From Pseudomonas yamanorum (GTDB taxonomy: Bacteria > Pseudomonadota > Gammaproteobacteria > Pseudomonadales > Pseudomonadaceae), in NCBI RefSeq assembly GCF_013386765.1, contig NZ_JACARE010000044.1:1-64000 (forward strand): a stretch of 64,000 bases of DNA, written 5' to 3'. This document shows, in pieces, positions 6,803 through 15,949 of this stretch (its first letter is position 1; each line of letters starts with the position of its first letter). The translations under genes were made by a program, and so were the position numbers. A model generated the notes under the pieces. It was given only the letters and a program-made list of their open reading frames with translations. It was not told the origin of the DNA and searched no databases.

Positions 6803-9031
6803 ATGCAGCAAGCGCCAGCAGTCACCGCACGGGAAGACGAAAACGAGGAGATCGATCTCCTCGGTCTGTTTGGAACACTGATCGACCATAAATGGTTGAT
6901 CGCCGCGGTTACCGGCGCGTTTATGGTGACCGGCGCCGCGTATGCGGTGCTGGCGACCCCGGTCTATCAGGCGAATGCCCTGTTGCAGGTCGAAGCGAAA
7001 AAGAACGACTTGCTGGGCTTCTCCGATATCGGCGGCATGCTGGGCAAAGAGTCGCCTTCGGCCACCGAGATCGAGCTGATCCAGTCGCGCTACGTGATTG
7101 GCAAAACCGTCGATAACCTGAAACTCGATATCGTCGTACAGCCGATGTATTTCCCGGTGGTGGGCGAGTTCCTGGCGCGCCGCTTTCAGAAGACCAACCC
7201 CGGTGTGATCGCCGAGCCCTTGCTGGGGCTGGACAGCTTTGCCTGGGGCGGCGAGTCGCTGAAGATCTTCAAGCTGGATTTGCCCGACGGGCAACTGGGC
7301 AAGAAGCTGACCCTGACCGTGGGTGAAAACGCTCAATTCACGCTGGTGGATGAGGACGACCAGGTCCTGGCTGCTGGCCACGCCGGGCAACTGATCGAGC
7401 AAAACGGCGTCGCCTTCCAGATTGAAGAGCTGCGCGCCAAACCCGGCACGCGTTTCCGGGTTATCCGTAATCCCCGCCTGAGCAGCATCCTCGACTACCA
7501 GGAGAACCTGGACGTGGTTGAGCGGGGCAAGGAGTCGGGCATGATCGGGCTGGCGCTGGAAAGCACCGACCCGGACCAGGCGATCAAGATCCTCAATCAG
7601 ATCGCGGCCATCTACGTGCGGCAAAACGTGGAGCGCACCTCGGCTGAAGCGGCGCAAAGCCTGGCGTTTCTCAAGGAGCAACTGCCAGAGGTCAAGAAGG
7701 ACCTGGAGAAAGCCGGCAAGGCCTTGAATGAATACCAGACCCGCAGCAAGTCGGTGGACATCACCCTCGAGACCAAGGCGATTCTCGACCAGATCGTGGG
7801 GCTCGACACCAGCATCTCCGAGCTGAAGTTGCAGCAGGCCGAGATGGACCGCAAGTTCACCCGCCAGCACCCGGCGTATCGCGCGTTGCTGACCCAGATC
7901 GGTGAGTTGACCAGCAAGCAGCAAAGCCTCGCAAGCCGGGTCGAAAGCCTGCCTTCCACCCAGCAGGAACTGCTGAGCCTGACCCGGGATGTGGAGGTGG
8001 GTACGGCGATTTATACCCAACTGCTGAACAAGTCCCAGGAGCTCGACGTGATGCGCGCCGGCACCGTGGGCAACGTACGCCTGATCGACACCGCCGACGT
8101 CAATTACCTCAAGCCGATCAAGCCGAAAAAGATCCTGATCGTGCTGATCGCGACCCTGCTGGGTGGCTTCCTGGCGGTGGCGCTGGTGCTGCTGCGCAAG
8201 GCGCTGAACCGCGGCCTGGAAAGCCCCGAAGCCATCGAGCAACTGGGCTTGCCGGTGTACGCGTCGATTCCCTACAGCTCTCTGCAAAAGGTTGAAGAAG
8301 ACAAGATCACCCGCGCCCGTGGGCGTGCCGATGCCGGGTCTTCATTGCTCGCCATCAGTCACCCCACTGACCTGGCGGTGGAGGCCTTGCGCAGTTTGCG
8401 TACCAGCCTGCACTTCGCGATGCTCGAGGCGCCGAATAACCGGATCATGATTTCCGGCCCCAGCCCCGAGGTGGGTAAAACCTTCGTCTCGGTCAACCTG
8501 GCCGCGGTGATCGCGCAAACCGGGCAGCGCGTGTTGTTGATTGACGTGGATATGCGCCGCGGCTACCTGCACAAGGTGTTGGGTGTGTCCGCCAAGGGTG
8601 GCCTTTCCGATGTCCTCTCCAACCAATGCACGCTTGAAACCGCGATTCACAAAACCGGGATTGAAAACCTCGACCTCATCAGTCGCGGGCAGATACCGCC
8701 CAACCCGTCTGAATTGCTGATGCACCGCAACCTGACCGAACTGTTGTCGCAGGTCAGCGAGCGCTATGACCTGGTCATCCTGGATACACCGCCGCTGCTG
8801 GCCGTGACCGACGCGGCGATTGTGGGCAGGCAGTCGGGCACCAACCTGATCGTCACCCGCTACGGCCTGAACCCGGCCAAGGAGATCGAACACACCATCC
8901 GCCGGTTTGCCCAGAACGGCATTGTGCTGCGGGGCGCGATCTTCAACGGCGTGGAAAAGAAAGCCTCCGCCAAATATGGCTACGGCAACTACGGGTATTA
9001 CCAGTACGAGTACCAGGCTGATCGAAGCTGA
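6803..9031 (+). CDS. wzc: Polysaccharide co-polymerase and BY-kinase Wzc
   Basis: A 742-aa inner-membrane tyrosine autokinase controlling polymer length and export with Wza. Membrane spans lie at about 31-51 and 445-465 with a large periplasmic Wzz domain between them. The cytoplasmic kinase has Walker A SGPSPEVGKT (Ser551-Thr560), Walker A' LLIDVDMRRG near 585 and Walker B VILDTPPLL near 655. The tail KYGYGNYGYYQYEYQ carries seven tyrosines, the autophosphorylation cluster that Wzb would reverse. Forty-five bases separate it from wzb. After its stop a 127-base gap carries the ops element. Confidence 0.95.
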   Translation: MQQAPAVTAREDENEEIDLLGLFGTLIDHKWLIAAVTGAFMVTGAAYAVLATPVYQANALLQVEAKKNDLLGFSDIGGMLGKESPSATEIELIQSRYVIGKTVDNLKLDIVVQPMYFPVVGEFLARRFQKTNPGVIAEPLLGLDSFAWGGESLKIFKLDLPDGQLGKKLTLTVGENAQFTLVDEDDQVLAAGHAGQLIEQNGVAFQIEELRAKPGTRFRVIRNPRLSSILDYQENLDVVERGKESGMIGLALESTDPDQAIKILNQIAAIYVRQNVERTSAEAAQSLAFLKEQLPEVKKDLEKAGKALNEYQTRSKSVDITLETKAILDQIVGLDTSISELKLQQAEMDRKFTRQHPAYRALLTQIGELTSKQQSLASRVESLPSTQQELLSLTRDVEVGTAIYTQLLNKSQELDVMRAGTVGNVRLIDTADVNYLKPIKPKKILIVLIATLLGGFLAVALVLLRKALNRGLESPEAIEQLGLPVYASIPYSSLQKVEEDKITRARGRADAGSSLLAISHPTDLAVEALRSLRTSLHFAMLEAPNNRIMISGPSPEVGKTFVSVNLAAVIAQTGQRVLLIDVDMRRGYLHKVLGVSAKGGLSDVLSNQCTLETAIHKTGIENLDLISRGQIPPNPSELLMHRNLTELLSQVSERYDLVILDTPPLLAVTDAAIVGRQSGTNLIVTRYGLNPAKEIEHTIRRFAQNGIVLRGAIFNGVEKKASAKYGYGNYGYYQYEYQADRS

Positions 9032-9111
9032 TTCACCTCGTTACGCACCATCGTCCTACGCAGTATCAGCAGGATAGAAGCCCCGTTTTCAGGAAATGAA
9101 CGAAAAATCCT

Positions 9112-9125
9112 GGGGCGGTAGCGTG
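9112..9125 (+). promoter_or_regulatory. ops / JUMPstart element (RfaH loading site)
   Basis: GGGGCGGTAGCGTG contains at 9114-9125 the exact 12-base ops sequence GGCGGTAGCGTG known from E. coli capsule, LPS and hly operons, together with the preceding Gs typical of JUMPstart. It is in sense orientation in the 127-base untranslated gap between wzc and wzy, 34 bases before the wzy ATG. With rfaH encoded in the same locus this is a strong candidate RfaH recruitment point for the following roughly 15 kb of operon. Confidence 0.88.
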
Positions 9126-9158
9126 CCAAATTCAAATCAGCCTGAAGAATAGCCAGCC

Positions 9159-10430
9159 ATGTTTTACCTGTTATCCCTTGTCGCGCTGTCTGCGGGTTTG
9201 CTCGCGGCAAAAAGCCCGAAGTACTCCATTGTGCTGTTCGGGGTGATGCTGTCGGTGATTCCCACGGGCAACTCCTACAGCGAAATAATCTCCCTCAAGG
9301 GGATCTACTTCTTCGACTTTTATATCGTCGGCGGGCTGGGGGCGTTGCTGATCAGGCAGGTGCTCACGCAGAAGAGCCAACTGACCGCGCCGGGCGCGCT
9401 TCTCTTCGGCTGTGGCCTGTATGTGGTGCTGCTCGCCTGCGGTCTGCTGGAGTCTTCGAACAAGTACCTGCTGAAGGACGTTCGGCCTTTCATCATGATC
9501 CTGTCGTTTATCGTGCTGACGAATATCGCGACCCTCGCCGCGAAAACCCTGAAGCTGCAAACGGTGCTGAAGCTGTTGATTGCGATGACCGCTTTCAACG
9601 TGCTGGATATCGCCTGGCTGCGGTTGGGTTTGTACAAATTCCAGGACGTGTACTACGAAGAAAACGCCTATCGCTACCTGGATGGGGGTACGTACGCAGC
9701 GGTTGCCTACCTGATTTATTACTTCATCGACCCACGGCTGTTCGAGCAGCGCAAAAAGCTCGCACGCATCTGCCTGGCGACCTCGCTCATCTGTTTGTTT
9801 ATCGCCAACTCGCGGTTCATTTTTGTGTCGGTGTTTGCGGCGATCATCATTCACCAATACCAAAAACCGGCGCGCATGATCGGTGTCGCCCTGGCGGGCG
9901 CGGTGGTGCTGATGGCGTTTATCGGCATCAGCACTATGATCGGGGCCGACCGAATCAATGACGGTTTGTCGTCTGAAGGCATGGCCGCGCAGCTGGCTAC
10001 GCGCTTCAGCCCTGCGCTGGAGTTGATCCGGGGCATGAACCCCATGCACTACTTTGTGGGGTTGGGAGCCGGGACGCCGTTCGAGATTCCGTGGTTTGAA
10101 TACCGTGGCCTGGATGACAAGAACTCGAATATCGACAGTGCCTACCTGACTTACTTTGTTAAGTACGGGCTGATCGGGCTGTACTTGTTGTACGTATTTG
10201 TCACCTCGATCACCCAGCACATGAACAGCCGGGTGGCCGTCTCAATCGGGATCTTCCTGGGCGTGATGTTCATCGTTTCGGCCACGCCGTATCAGCCCTA
10301 CGCCATCGGCATCGCGTATGGCGCCATCGTCCTGCGGGTGTGTGCCGAACACGCCGCCAGGCAACGCAAAAAAATCCTCAGCCCGCGTCAGCCGCTGATA
10401 ACCACGCCCTTGCAGGTGAATGCCGGATGA
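9159..10430 (+). CDS. Polysaccharide polymerase, Wzy-like
   Basis: A 423-aa inner-membrane protein with about ten hydrophobic spans and a large periplasmic loop in the C-terminal half (about residues 268-325) containing GLGAGTPFEIPWFEYRG, the layout expected of a Wzy repeat-unit polymerase or related O-antigen ligase-like protein. Sequence of this family is poorly conserved, so the call rests on topology and position. It begins 34 bases after the ops element and overlaps the following flippase gene as ATGA. It would join lipid-linked repeat units in the periplasm under Wzc length control. Confidence 0.75.
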   Translation: MFYLLSLVALSAGLLAAKSPKYSIVLFGVMLSVIPTGNSYSEIISLKGIYFFDFYIVGGLGALLIRQVLTQKSQLTAPGALLFGCGLYVVLLACGLLESSNKYLLKDVRPFIMILSFIVLTNIATLAAKTLKLQTVLKLLIAMTAFNVLDIAWLRLGLYKFQDVYYEENAYRYLDGGTYAAVAYLIYYFIDPRLFEQRKKLARICLATSLICLFIANSRFIFVSVFAAIIIHQYQKPARMIGVALAGAVVLMAFIGISTMIGADRINDGLSSEGMAAQLATRFSPALELIRGMNPMHYFVGLGAGTPFEIPWFEYRGLDDKNSNIDSAYLTYFVKYGLIGLYLLYVFVTSITQHMNSRVAVSIGIFLGVMFIVSATPYQPYAIGIAYGAIVLRVCAEHAARQRKKILSPRQPLITTPLQVNAG

Positions 10431-11887
10431 ACAGCACACTGTTGAAAAAATTCGTGTCCAGTACGGCCTGGAGCTTCATCTCCGCCGTTGCCACGAAAGT
10501 GTCGGTGGTGATTACCGGGATATTGGTTGCGCGTGTATTGGGCGCGCAATCGTTTGGCGAGTACGGCCTGATCCAGAGCGCGATCGTGATGCTTGCCAAC
10601 GTCGCCGCCCAGGCCACCACCACGGCGACGGCCAAGCATATTGGGCAGTTCAAGGACCTGAGCCCCGAGAAAACCGGCAAGGGCATCGCCCTGACGCTGG
10701 TTTTTTCGGTGTTGTTCAGTGCGCTGATCATCGGGACAGCGCTGTTTTTCCCGGATTTCTTCTCCAGCGTCATCCTGGGCACCGACAGCCTGAACGCCGC
10801 GTCGCTGATCGTGTTGTGCACCATCACCCTGATTATTTTGTCGGGTTGGACCCAAGGCTGCCTGACAGGCTGGGGGCAGTACCGCACGATTGCGACGATC
10901 AATGGAATCATCGCGATTGTCGCGATCCCGGCCACGTATTTCCTGACCGTGCAGTTCCGCTTGAACGGCGCGCTGTTGGGGTTGGCCGGTTCTCAGTTAT
11001 TGATCGTATTTTTCAGCGCGTTGGCGTGCTGGAAAATCCTCAAGGCCAGGGGCACCACGCTGAGTTTCAAGGGCGCGATCACTGAAAAGCACGCGGTGCT
11101 GTCGGTGGGCCTGCCGGTGTTGTTGACGGGCTTGATGGTGGCCCCGATGAACTGGTTTGCGAACAAGCTGTTGGCGGAAGCCAGCAACGGCCTGGCTGCG
11201 CTCGGTATGTACGCCGCCGCCATGCAATGGAACGCGATCTTTTCCCATGTTTCCGTGGTATTGGGCTCGGTACTGGTGCCGATGCTGGCGGCCGCGCTGG
11301 GAAGCAAGAATCGCAAGTTGGACGCCTTGAACTTTCTGTCGGGCTGGTTAGTGGTGTTGGTCATTATCCAGCCGGTGATCATGTTTCCCGAGTTATTGGC
11401 GAAGCTCTACGGCAGTAGTTTCCTGGGGCGGGATTTTGAAGTGACGTTGACCCTGGTGATTCTTGGCTCGCTGCTCAGTGCGTTCAAGTCCGGCATTTCA
11501 AGAAAGATGATCGTGATGAACCTGGCCTGGTTCAGTGTCATGAGTAACGTGCTGTGGGGCCTGTTATTCATCGCCGGGGCGCTATGGCTTCGGGAGGAGG
11601 GCGCCGTCGGGATTGCCAAGGCATTTATCGGCTCCCAGTTCATCCACTTCCTGCTCGGCCTGCCGTATTTCGTCTACAAGAAAATACTCCCGCTGGAGTT
11701 GCTGGTTTCTCCCAGGATATTGATCTTGTGGACATTGCCTTTTGTCAGTTTTATCTCAAGTGCCTACGTTGAAAGTATGGTCTATCGCTTGATGATACTG
11801 GCGTTGATATTTATCTACATTCTCGCAACGACGTTTGCCTTGAATACCGTGTTTAACGACCCCGTGGAAAATGGAAGCCCAGCATGA
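10427..11887 (+). CDS. Polysaccharide repeat-unit flippase, Wzx/MOP type
   Basis: A 486-aa polytopic membrane protein with about 12-14 spans and an opening typical of Wzx (KFVSSTAWSFISAVATKVSVVITGILVARVLGAQSFGEYGLIQS). I took the ATG at 10427, which overlaps the wzy stop as ATGA; an in-frame upstream extension is inside wzy. Wzx moves the undecaprenyl-PP-linked repeat unit across the inner membrane. It ends in an ATGA overlap with the pyruvyl transferase gene, so wzy, wzx and the transferase are translationally linked. Confidence 0.88.
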   Translation: MNSTLLKKFVSSTAWSFISAVATKVSVVITGILVARVLGAQSFGEYGLIQSAIVMLANVAAQATTTATAKHIGQFKDLSPEKTGKGIALTLVFSVLFSALIIGTALFFPDFFSSVILGTDSLNAASLIVLCTITLIILSGWTQGCLTGWGQYRTIATINGIIAIVAIPATYFLTVQFRLNGALLGLAGSQLLIVFFSALACWKILKARGTTLSFKGAITEKHAVLSVGLPVLLTGLMVAPMNWFANKLLAEASNGLAALGMYAAAMQWNAIFSHVSVVLGSVLVPMLAAALGSKNRKLDALNFLSGWLVVLVIIQPVIMFPELLAKLYGSSFLGRDFEVTLTLVILGSLLSAFKSGISRKMIVMNLAWFSVMSNVLWGLLFIAGALWLREEGAVGIAKAFIGSQFIHFLLGLPYFVYKKILPLELLVSPRILILWTLPFVSFISSAYVESMVYRLMILALIFIYILATTFALNTVFNDPVENGSPA

Positions 11888-13035
11888 ATGTCAGCAAAGT
11901 ATATATCCGGGGGGCATACGGTCCTGGTAATTTGGGTGATGACGTATTAATGCTATGCGTGATCAATATTCTGAAAAAACGCTTTAAGGAATCGGATATC
12001 GCCGTGGGTGTCGATCACCCGGAGATCGCCCGCAACTTCAACCCGCGTATCAAGTGGCTGCACATCAAGGAGCCGGTCAAGGCCGACCTGGTGGTGCTGG
12101 GTGGCGGGGGCCAGTTCTTCTCGTTCATCCCGCCGGCCAAAGCCGCCACCGCCCGTCAGGGCATCGTGGCGAAGCTGCACAAGAGCCTCAAGGCGCAAAC
12201 CGACCTGAAGTCCACGCTTCTGCGTTTGTATGTCGGCCTGCGCGGCGGCGTCGACCGGATCTATTTCCACCAGCGTCTGGCGGCGTTCTGTATCGGCCTG
12301 GGCCCGTTTGATGGCGGTGGCAAGTTGCTGGACCGCGCCGTCAGCGTGATCAATCGCTGCGACTACATCTCCGTGCGGGACGGCACCAGCCAGCAGCATT
12401 GCAACACCTTCGGCAAGTCCGACGTCGAGGTGTACACCGACCCCAGCCTGCTTTCCGACTTGTGGATCTCCAGCAAGGACCTGGAAATCGGCAGCCTCAA
12501 GAAGGGCAAGTACCTGTCCTTTATCCTGCGGGACTGGCCCCACGACGCGAACGGGCAGCAGTTCATCAAGGCGATGGTGCAGGCGGCTGATCAACTGGCC
12601 AGGCGCGGCGAGCAGGTGCGCCTGGTCTCGCTCTACAAAGAGCGTGACCAGCACCTGATCGACAAGTACGACCAGTTCGAATGGCTGTGCTGGGACGCTG
12701 CCGGCGAAACCCCTGAAACCTTCATGGCGAAACTGATCATCGAGTCCGACGTGATCATCAGCGCCCGTGCACACGGCGTGTTGCTGCCGGCGTCCCTGGG
12801 CTTTCCGACCATCGCGGTCGAGATCGAAAACAAGCTGAAAAAGGTCCATGAAATGCTGCCCCGCGGCACCAGGCTCGTCAGCACCCCGGACCCTGAGGTG
12901 ATCCTCTCGACCATCGCTGAGTTCAGGCAATCCAAAGTGCAAATGGCCGAGCACCTAAAGCAGGAGATCGCCCAGCGTTCTGCCCTTGCACAAAAAGCGG
13001 TGGACGACTTTTTGAACTGGGTCGATGAAAAATAG
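11884..13035 (+). CDS. Polysaccharide pyruvyl transferase family protein
   Basis: A 383-aa cytoplasmic enzyme of the CsaB/WcaK/AmsJ family, which transfers pyruvate from phosphoenolpyruvate to a sugar as a ketal. Family features are GAYGPGNLGDDVLML (about 10-24), VVLGGGGQFF near 69, SVRDGTSQQH near 165 and ISARAHGVLLPASLGFPTIAVE near 297-318. It sits between the flippase and the secreted lyase-like gene. Pyruvylation adds negative charge and is common in colanic-acid-like polymers, which suits the presence of ugd in the same operon. Confidence 0.88.
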   Translation: MNVSKVYIRGAYGPGNLGDDVLMLCVINILKKRFKESDIAVGVDHPEIARNFNPRIKWLHIKEPVKADLVVLGGGGQFFSFIPPAKAATARQGIVAKLHKSLKAQTDLKSTLLRLYVGLRGGVDRIYFHQRLAAFCIGLGPFDGGGKLLDRAVSVINRCDYISVRDGTSQQHCNTFGKSDVEVYTDPSLLSDLWISSKDLEIGSLKKGKYLSFILRDWPHDANGQQFIKAMVQAADQLARRGEQVRLVSLYKERDQHLIDKYDQFEWLCWDAAGETPETFMAKLIIESDVIISARAHGVLLPASLGFPTIAVEIENKLKKVHEMLPRGTRLVSTPDPEVILSTIAEFRQSKVQMAEHLKQEIAQRSALAQKAVDDFLNWVDEK

Positions 13036-13053
13036 AGTTGAGGGGCAACCGAC

Positions 13054-13899
13054 GTGAACAAGACAACCTCGACGCTACTCACCTTGGCGTGCGCTCTGCA
13101 GATGGCTGCCAGCGGCGCATCGGAGCTGAACGACCGTTGCGAGCAACCCATCAAGAACATCTACCCGTCACTGCCGGATGTTTCGCAGATGATCGACGGG
13201 CCCCAGGCGCAGCGCAGCATAAAGGGCAGCGCCAATCTGACGAACAAGGCCTACAGCCAGAAGATCAAGGACATCGCCGTGCACTTTCCGGCCGGTTCCT
13301 ACGACCCGGGCTCGATGGTGCGCCTGGGTTTGCCTTACGGGGGCATTGAATTCAAGTCGCCGCTCCCGCAGCCGGGCCGGGAATGCCTGGTGCTGACCTA
13401 CGAGTTGAAGTTCGACAAGAATTTCAACTTCGTAAAAGGCGGGAAGCTGCCGGGCCTCTACGGGGGCACCGGCAATACGGGCGGGAAGATACCCAACGGC
13501 CATGACGGTTTTTCCACGCGCTACATCTGGAAAGAAAAGGGCGCCGGGGCCATTTATGCCTACCTGCCCACCAGTAAAACCTGGGGCACCGCCGTAGGCC
13601 TGGGTACGTGGATCTTTACCGTCGGGCAATGGCACACCCTTGAGCAACTCGTGAAGTTGAATACGCCGGGTAGGGCCGATGGGGTGATTTCCATCTGGTA
13701 CGACAAAAAACTGGTGCACACCGAAACCGGGCTGACGTTCAGGGACACCCCGGACATCACCATTGATGGCCTGCTGTTTTCGACGTTCTTCGGCGGCAAT
13801 AACCCCTCGTTCGCCACACCGGTGAGTACCAATATCCGCTTCCGCAATTTTGTGATGAGTTCCCAGCGCGTGACGGATACATCAGGGCAGGGCGACTAG
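13054..13899 (+). CDS. Secreted polysaccharide-lyase-like protein (PL14 type)
   Basis: A 281-aa protein with a signal peptide (MNKTTSTLLTLACALQMAASGASE) on a GTG start preceded by GAGGGGC. The core KGGKLPGLYGGTGNTGGKI (about 127-145), GFSTRYIWKEKGAGAIYAYL and QWHTLEQLVKLNTP matches the beta-jellyroll pattern of PL14 alginate/glucuronan lyases, where the Lys and Arg/Tyr residues act on uronic acids. A periplasmic or outer-membrane lyase inside an assembly operon could trim polymer or clear stalled chains, as AlgL does for alginate. Catalytic activity is inferred from the family, not shown. Confidence 0.72.
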   Translation: MNKTTSTLLTLACALQMAASGASELNDRCEQPIKNIYPSLPDVSQMIDGPQAQRSIKGSANLTNKAYSQKIKDIAVHFPAGSYDPGSMVRLGLPYGGIEFKSPLPQPGRECLVLTYELKFDKNFNFVKGGKLPGLYGGTGNTGGKIPNGHDGFSTRYIWKEKGAGAIYAYLPTSKTWGTAVGLGTWIFTVGQWHTLEQLVKLNTPGRADGVISIWYDKKLVHTETGLTFRDTPDITIDGLLFSTFFGGNNPSFATPVSTNIRFRNFVMSSQRVTDTSGQGD

Positions 13900-14442
13900 A
13901 TGAAGAACCTGAAACTGAATATCAAGAAGGCCGCCTTGGCCCTGTTCAACACGCTGCTCAGCCTGGCGCTGTTTTTCAACCTGCGGCGTTTTCTGCTGCG
14001 GGCAACCGGGTGCCGGGTGGGCGCCAATACCACGGTTCACCGCAAGGTGGTGTTGTTCTCGTTCGGCAACTGCTCGATCGGCAAAAACTGCACGATCAAT
14101 TACGACTGCTACCTGGATAACCGTGCGGGCATCCGCATCGGCGACAACGTCAATATTTCCCATAACACCCGGATTTATACCCTGGGCCACGATATTGATG
14201 ACCCGATGAGTTGCCTGGTGGGCAAGCCGGTGGTGATTGAAGACAACGCCTGGATCTTCCCCAATGTGATGGTGATGCCCGGCGTCACCATCGGCGAAGG
14301 CGCGGTGGTTTATCCAGGCAGTGTGGTGACGCGCAACGTTGAAGCCTATTCGATCGTGGGCGGCAACCCGGCCAAACCTATTCGCTCGCGAAATAAAAAC
14401 ATTCTGTACCGCGCCGACTTTCCTGTCTGGTTTGCCTTGTAA
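13900..14442 (+). CDS. Hexapeptide-repeat acyltransferase (WcaB/WcaF-like, probable O-acetyltransferase)
   Basis: A 180-aa protein with left-handed beta-helix hexapeptide repeats (IRIGDNVNISHNTRIYTLGH, VVIEDNAWIFPNVMVMPGVTIGEGAVVYPGSVVTRNV) and the catalytic-type His in GHDIDD near residue 106. The C-terminal IVGGNPAKPIRSR is the typical end of a CysE/LacA/NodL acetyltransferase. The first 30 residues are hydrophobic and may touch the membrane. The gene starts at the base after the upstream stop. It would add acetyl (or another acyl) groups to a repeat-unit sugar from acyl-CoA. Confidence 0.85.
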   Translation: MKNLKLNIKKAALALFNTLLSLALFFNLRRFLLRATGCRVGANTTVHRKVVLFSFGNCSIGKNCTINYDCYLDNRAGIRIGDNVNISHNTRIYTLGHDIDDPMSCLVGKPVVIEDNAWIFPNVMVMPGVTIGEGAVVYPGSVVTRNVEAYSIVGGNPAKPIRSRNKNILYRADFPVWFAL

Positions 14443-14483
14443 AGCACCCCGTGTGCCCACCCTTATTTATGCAGGATTCTTAA

Positions 14484-15458
14484 GTGAAATCATTAATGAT
14501 TGCATGGATCGGCTATCAACGACGCGCCGATACCATGAAGCAATATTGGGCGTATGACATTCTGCATCTGCCCAACCGGTTCAAGAAGAAAGCGGCCCGG
14601 CCACTGGACTATTTGATCAAGTCTTTTAAAACCCTCAAGACGCTGTTGGTCGGCTCGCCTGAAGTGCTTTGGGTGCAGCTGCCGCCGAGCCCGGTCTTGC
14701 ATATAGCACTGGCCTACAAGTATGTATTCAACCGGCGCCTGAAGATTATTGCCGACGCCCACAACAGCCTGTTGCGTAAACAATGGATCGGTTTTCCGGG
14801 AACCGTGTCGCTGCTGAACCGGATTGATGCGGTGGTCGTACATAACTTCAAGGTCAAGGAAGAGTTGACGGGCCTGGGGGTCAAGGACGCGAACATCTTT
14901 ATCCTGGAAGACCTGCCGTGCGACTTTCCGGCGGCCCCCGCCAGTGAGCGCGAGAGGCCGTATGTGCTGTTCCCTTGCTCCTTTGATATCGATGAACCGA
15001 TCGAGATCGTGATCAACGCCGCCCGGGAAATGCCGGCGGTCGACTTCCTCATCACCGGCAAGCATCAGGGCAAGCTTTGCGAGGAGCTCGTGGCCTCGCT
15101 GCCCGGGAACATCAAGCTGACCGGCTTCCTCAGCAAAGCGACTTTCGAGCAGTTGCTGTGCAACGCGAATGTGGTGCTCGGCCTCACCACCCGCGACAAC
15201 GTGCAGTTGAGCGTGGCCAACGAAGCGGTCAGCGCCGGGCGGCCCATGGCCCTTTCGAACACCACGGTGCTGCGCTCGTTGTTTTCCGAGGCGGCGGTGT
15301 TTGTGGAGACGCTGGACCCGCTGTCCATCAAGGCCGGTGTTTCGCAGCTCATCGCCAATCAAGACACTTATAAAGAAAAGTCAGCCTTGCTCAAAGCCAA
15401 GCGAATTACCCGCTGGGAAGGGCAGGCGCAATTGTTAAGAACTGCCGCTGCTATTTAA
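14484..15458 (+). CDS. Glycosyltransferase, GT-B fold (GT4-like)
   Basis: A 324-aa cytoplasmic protein on a GTG start after AGGATTCTTAA. Features include VVVHNFKVKEELTGLGVKDANIF near 112-134, PYVLFPCSFDIDEPIE near 155-170 and a C-terminal donor-site-like region NVQLSVANEAVSAGRPMALSNT near 235-255 with Glu in the usual E-x7-E neighbourhood. It is most like GT4 family transferases that add a hexose or uronate to a lipid-linked acceptor. Donor unknown; GDP-mannose made by the downstream manC is one candidate. Confidence 0.75.
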   Translation: MKSLMIAWIGYQRRADTMKQYWAYDILHLPNRFKKKAARPLDYLIKSFKTLKTLLVGSPEVLWVQLPPSPVLHIALAYKYVFNRRLKIIADAHNSLLRKQWIGFPGTVSLLNRIDAVVVHNFKVKEELTGLGVKDANIFILEDLPCDFPAAPASERERPYVLFPCSFDIDEPIEIVINAAREMPAVDFLITGKHQGKLCEELVASLPGNIKLTGFLSKATFEQLLCNANVVLGLTTRDNVQLSVANEAVSAGRPMALSNTTVLRSLFSEAAVFVETLDPLSIKAGVSQLIANQDTYKEKSALLKAKRITRWEGQAQLLRTAAAI

Positions 15459-15493
15459 TGATGTCTATTAATTCTGACAGGAAGGGAACCGTC

Positions 15494-15949
15494 ATGAGTC
15501 AATCAAGTGATGTTTTATTGATTTGTTCTGGAGGTGGACACTGGGTGCAAATGAGCAAGTTGCTGCCTGCCTTCGAGGGTCAAAAAGTTACGATTGCCAC
15601 CGTCGATGTCAGTATTGGCTCGCAGTACCCATTGCATAAGTTTGCGCAAGTTCCGGACTTTAACCGCAGTGAACCCTTGAAGATCATCAAGGGCTTTTGC
15701 CAGATCTTTGCGATCGTCTACCGCAGCAAAGCCAAATACGTGATCTCCACGGGCGCCGCTCCGGGTTTGCTGGGTTTGATCGCGGGGAAACTCATGGGCA
15801 AAAAGACCCTGTGGATCGACAGCATCGCCAACCCCAAGAAACTCTCTTTGTCCGGAAGAATCGCGGTTTACTTTGTCGACGAGTTGCTCACCCAGTGGCC
15901 CTCGCTGTCACAAAACAGTCGGGCCCAATACAAAGGGAGGATCGTATAA
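15494..15949 (+). CDS. Glycosyltransferase membrane subunit, PssD/Alg14-like
   Basis: A 151-aa protein opening with SSDVLLICSGGGHWVQMSKL, the Alg14/PssD signature, and containing YVISTGAAPGLLGLIAGKLMGKKTLWIDS near 90-118. These proteins anchor the catalytic partner (here the next gene) to the membrane. I chose the ATG at 15494 because it follows AGGAAGGGAACC; an ATG at 15458 overlapping the upstream stop is also possible. The stop is directly before the PssE-like ATG. In Rhizobium the PssD/PssE pair adds glucuronate as the second sugar after Glc-1-P, which matches wcaJ and ugd here. Confidence 0.85.
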   Translation: MSQSSDVLLICSGGGHWVQMSKLLPAFEGQKVTIATVDVSIGSQYPLHKFAQVPDFNRSEPLKIIKGFCQIFAIVYRSKAKYVISTGAAPGLLGLIAGKLMGKKTLWIDSIANPKKLSLSGRIAVYFVDELLTQWPSLSQNSRAQYKGRIV

